Of a stretch of 16,110 bases of DNA, positions 14,393 through 16,110 are shown one piece after another. A program made the position numbers and the translations under genes. The DNA lies in NCBI GenBank assembly GCA_902803245.1, contig CADCPJ010000124.1, positions 1 through 16,110 of the forward strand, written 5' to 3'. The first letter of the stretch is position 1. Each line of letters opens with the position of its first letter. Below the pieces are notes generated by a model. The model did no database searches, had not been told where the DNA came from, and saw only the letters and a program-made list of their open reading frames with translations. The DNA comes from an uncultured Lachnospiraceae bacterium. Lineage in GTDB: Bacteria > Bacillota > Clostridia > Lachnospirales > Lachnospiraceae.

Positions 14393-16110
14393 ATGATGAA
14401 GAAGTTCTTATCCATCGGACTTGCGGCAGCGACGACAGTCGGCATGATCGCTTCTCCCGTAGCGGCGAACAGCCTCTATGACTCCCCGCTGTACCCGAGC
14501 CCCGAAGGCGTCGAGCTGCAGCCCGCTTCCTACAATGAGGCAGCTCCGGACTGGACGGAGTATGACGAGCTGATCGCTGAGATCAAGTCCAACATTCCGG
14601 CCGACGAGCGCGTAGCGAAGATGCACGCCGCGGAAGATATCCTTATGGAGACGGGCGCCGTCAGCCCGATCTACTACTACAATGACCTGTATCTGCAGAA
14701 GACCGACGTGGAAGGCATCTACGCCAACCTCTTCGGCTTCAAGTATTTCCAGTTTGCGACTCTCCCGAGAGACGTCCTCAAGATCAACCTGGCTTCCGAG
14801 CCCGCGAAGCTTGATCCGGCCCTCAACTCCTCCGTCGACGGCGCCTGCATCATCTGCAACACCTTCAGCGGCCTCTATGCCTATAACGAGGAAGGAGATC
14901 TCGAGCCGGCCTGCGCTGATCCGGAGAATCCATTTGAAGTTTCCGACGACGGCATGACCTACACCTTCCATCTCCGCGACGGCCTGAAATGGTCCGACGG
15001 CTCTCCGGTCACGGCCGGTGACTTCGAGTACGCATGGAAGAGAGCGGCAAAGGACGAGACCGGCGCCGACTACGGCTACCTCTTCACGGACACATTCGCT
15101 TATGACGGCGACGAGATCGACGTCAAGGCCGAAGACGATGTGACGCTCGTTGCCACACTTGCGGCTCCGTGCGCATACTTCCTTGACCTGGCTGCGTTCC
15201 CGGCGTTCTATCCGGTTCCGCAGTCTGCAGTAGAGGAAGCAGATCCGGAAGGCATCAACCCCGGCGCATGGGCATCTGAGGCCGGCTACATCACAAACGG
15301 CGCTTACACCGTTGACAGCTGGACTCACGAGGAGTCCCTCGTTCTTAAGAAGAACGAAAACTGGTATGACGCGGACAAGGTGGAGGTCGAAGAGATCGAC
15401 ATGATGCTGAGCGCTGACGACACAGCGATCTTCGCGGCTTACAACAGCGGCGACCTTGACTTCGCCGACACGGTTCCGACCAACGAAATCGCTGCCATCA
15501 AGGACAACGAGGACTTCCACGTCATCGACAACCTCGGCACATACTACGTGGCATTCAACGTCAACAGCGACCTCTTCGAGGGCAAGACGGTTGAGGAAGC
15601 CGCCAACATGAGAAAGGCATTTGCAATCCTCATCGACCGCGACTACATCATCGAGAACGTCGGCCAGACGGAGCAGAAGTGCGCGACATCCTTCATCCCG
15701 GCAGGTATGGCGGACGGCAACGGCGACGTCTTCAAGCAGAATACCGACAGCTACTCCTTCCCGATCCCCGAAGCTGAGGGCTACTTCCCCGAGGAGCTTC
15801 AGGAGAATTCCGTGGATGAGGCCATCGCACTCCTTGAGAGCGCAGGATTTGAGTTCGAGGACGGCGTCCTCTCCGACGCTACACCGATCTCTGTCACATA
15901 TCTGACAAACGACGGCACAGGCCATATCGCCATCGCCGAGGCGATCCAGCAGGATCTCGCCGAGATCGGCATCGACATGAGCATCGAGACCCGCGAGTGG
16001 AACGTCTTCCTCGATGAGAGAAAGCAGGGCCACTTCGACTTCGCTCGTGAGGGCTGGCTCGCTGACTACAACGACCCGATCAACATGCTCGAGATGTGGC
16101 AGACAAGCTC
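14393..16110 (+). CDS. oppA: Oligopeptide-binding protein OppA, 3' truncated by window end, with unusual N-terminal module
   Basis: Extracytoplasmic solute-binding protein (SBP_bac_5) of the importer; 572 codons are visible and the frame is open at the window edge. Residues 1-25 are a signal peptide (KK, then a hydrophobic core, then SPVAAN) without a lipobox Cys; the first Cys is at 152. Residues about 55-123 (TEYDELIAEIKSN, MHAAEDILMETGAV, PIYYYNDLYLQK, FGFKYFQFAT) look like the usual C-terminal end of OppA proteins. From about 127 the ordinary mature start appears (VLKINLASEPAKLDPALN), then DDGMTYTFHLRDGLKWSDG and PVTAGDF; later comes NPGAWASEAGYITNGAY. Thus it is a rearranged or partly duplicated OppA. 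AGGAGG (14380-14385) lies seven bases before the ATG; the next codon is also ATG. Confidence 0.92.
   Translation, partial: MMKKFLSIGLAAATTVGMIASPVAANSLYDSPLYPSPEGVELQPASYNEAAPDWTEYDELIAEIKSNIPADERVAKMHAAEDILMETGAVSPIYYYNDLYLQKTDVEGIYANLFGFKYFQFATLPRDVLKINLASEPAKLDPALNSSVDGACIICNTFSGLYAYNEEGDLEPACADPENPFEVSDDGMTYTFHLRDGLKWSDGSPVTAGDFEYAWKRAAKDETGADYGYLFTDTFAYDGDEIDVKAEDDVTLVATLAAPCAYFLDLAAFPAFYPVPQSAVEEADPEGINPGAWASEAGYITNGAYTVDSWTHEESLVLKKNENWYDADKVEVEEIDMMLSADDTAIFAAYNSGDLDFADTVPTNEIAAIKDNEDFHVIDNLGTYYVAFNVNSDLFEGKTVEEAANMRKAFAILIDRDYIIENVGQTEQKCATSFIPAGMADGNGDVFKQNTDSYSFPIPEAEGYFPEELQENSVDEAIALLESAGFEFEDGVLSDATPISVTYLTNDGTGHIAIAEAIQQDLAEIGIDMSIETREWNVFLDERKQGHFDFAREGWLADYNDPINMLEMWQTS

Noticed and set aside
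14408..16033. 541-codon open frame on the minus strand across oppA
   Set aside because: It lies exactly antisense to a clear OppA with recognised motifs, has no family features, and is explained by GC-rich codon bias.

Overview
The window is a GC-rich stretch read almost entirely from the + strand. It looks like chromosome of a Clostridia-class Firmicute, most likely a high-GC member of the Lachnospiraceae; this placement is inference. Supporting signs are strong AGGAGG ribosome sites before most genes, a Bacillus-type AraR regulator (GntR head on a LacI-type sensor), the tsaE-tsaB-rimI-tsaD operon order, a textbook sigma-A promoter before the opp genes, and short intergenic gaps. No tRNA, rRNA, CRISPR array, transposase or phage gene was seen.

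Region 1 (1-5411) is a pentose, probably L-arabinose, uptake and catabolism cluster. It holds the tail of a RbsA/MglA-type sugar ABC ATPase, its RbsC-type permease, the repressor araR, L-ribulose-5-phosphate 4-epimerase araD, and an FGGY kinase. The kinase resembles the alternative ribulokinase (AraK) of clostridia rather than AraB. No arabinose isomerase (araA) lies in the window. The region ends in a clear intrinsic terminator.

Region 2 (about 5412-10189) is a tRNA-maintenance operon: tsaE, tsaB, rimI, rnz (RNase Z) and tsaD, followed by ispD of the non-mevalonate isoprenoid pathway. TsaB, TsaD and TsaE make the t6A base, RNase Z trims tRNA 3' ends, and RimI acetylates ribosomal protein S18. 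A 15-bp perfect hairpin precedes tsaE, and a REP-like hairpin or terminator follows ispD.

Region 3 (10212-16110) is an oligopeptide ABC importer operon, oppB-oppC-oppD-oppF-oppA, starting from TTGACT-N17-TATAAT. Two oddities stand out. oppC carries one in-frame TAG with fully conserved permease sequence on both sides. OppA, which runs off the window end, has after its signal peptide about 70 residues that look like the C-terminal end of an OppA-type binding protein, placed in front of a normal OppA N-terminus; it also has no lipobox cysteine. These two are the best leads in the window. I did not find a convincing wholly new multi-gene system.
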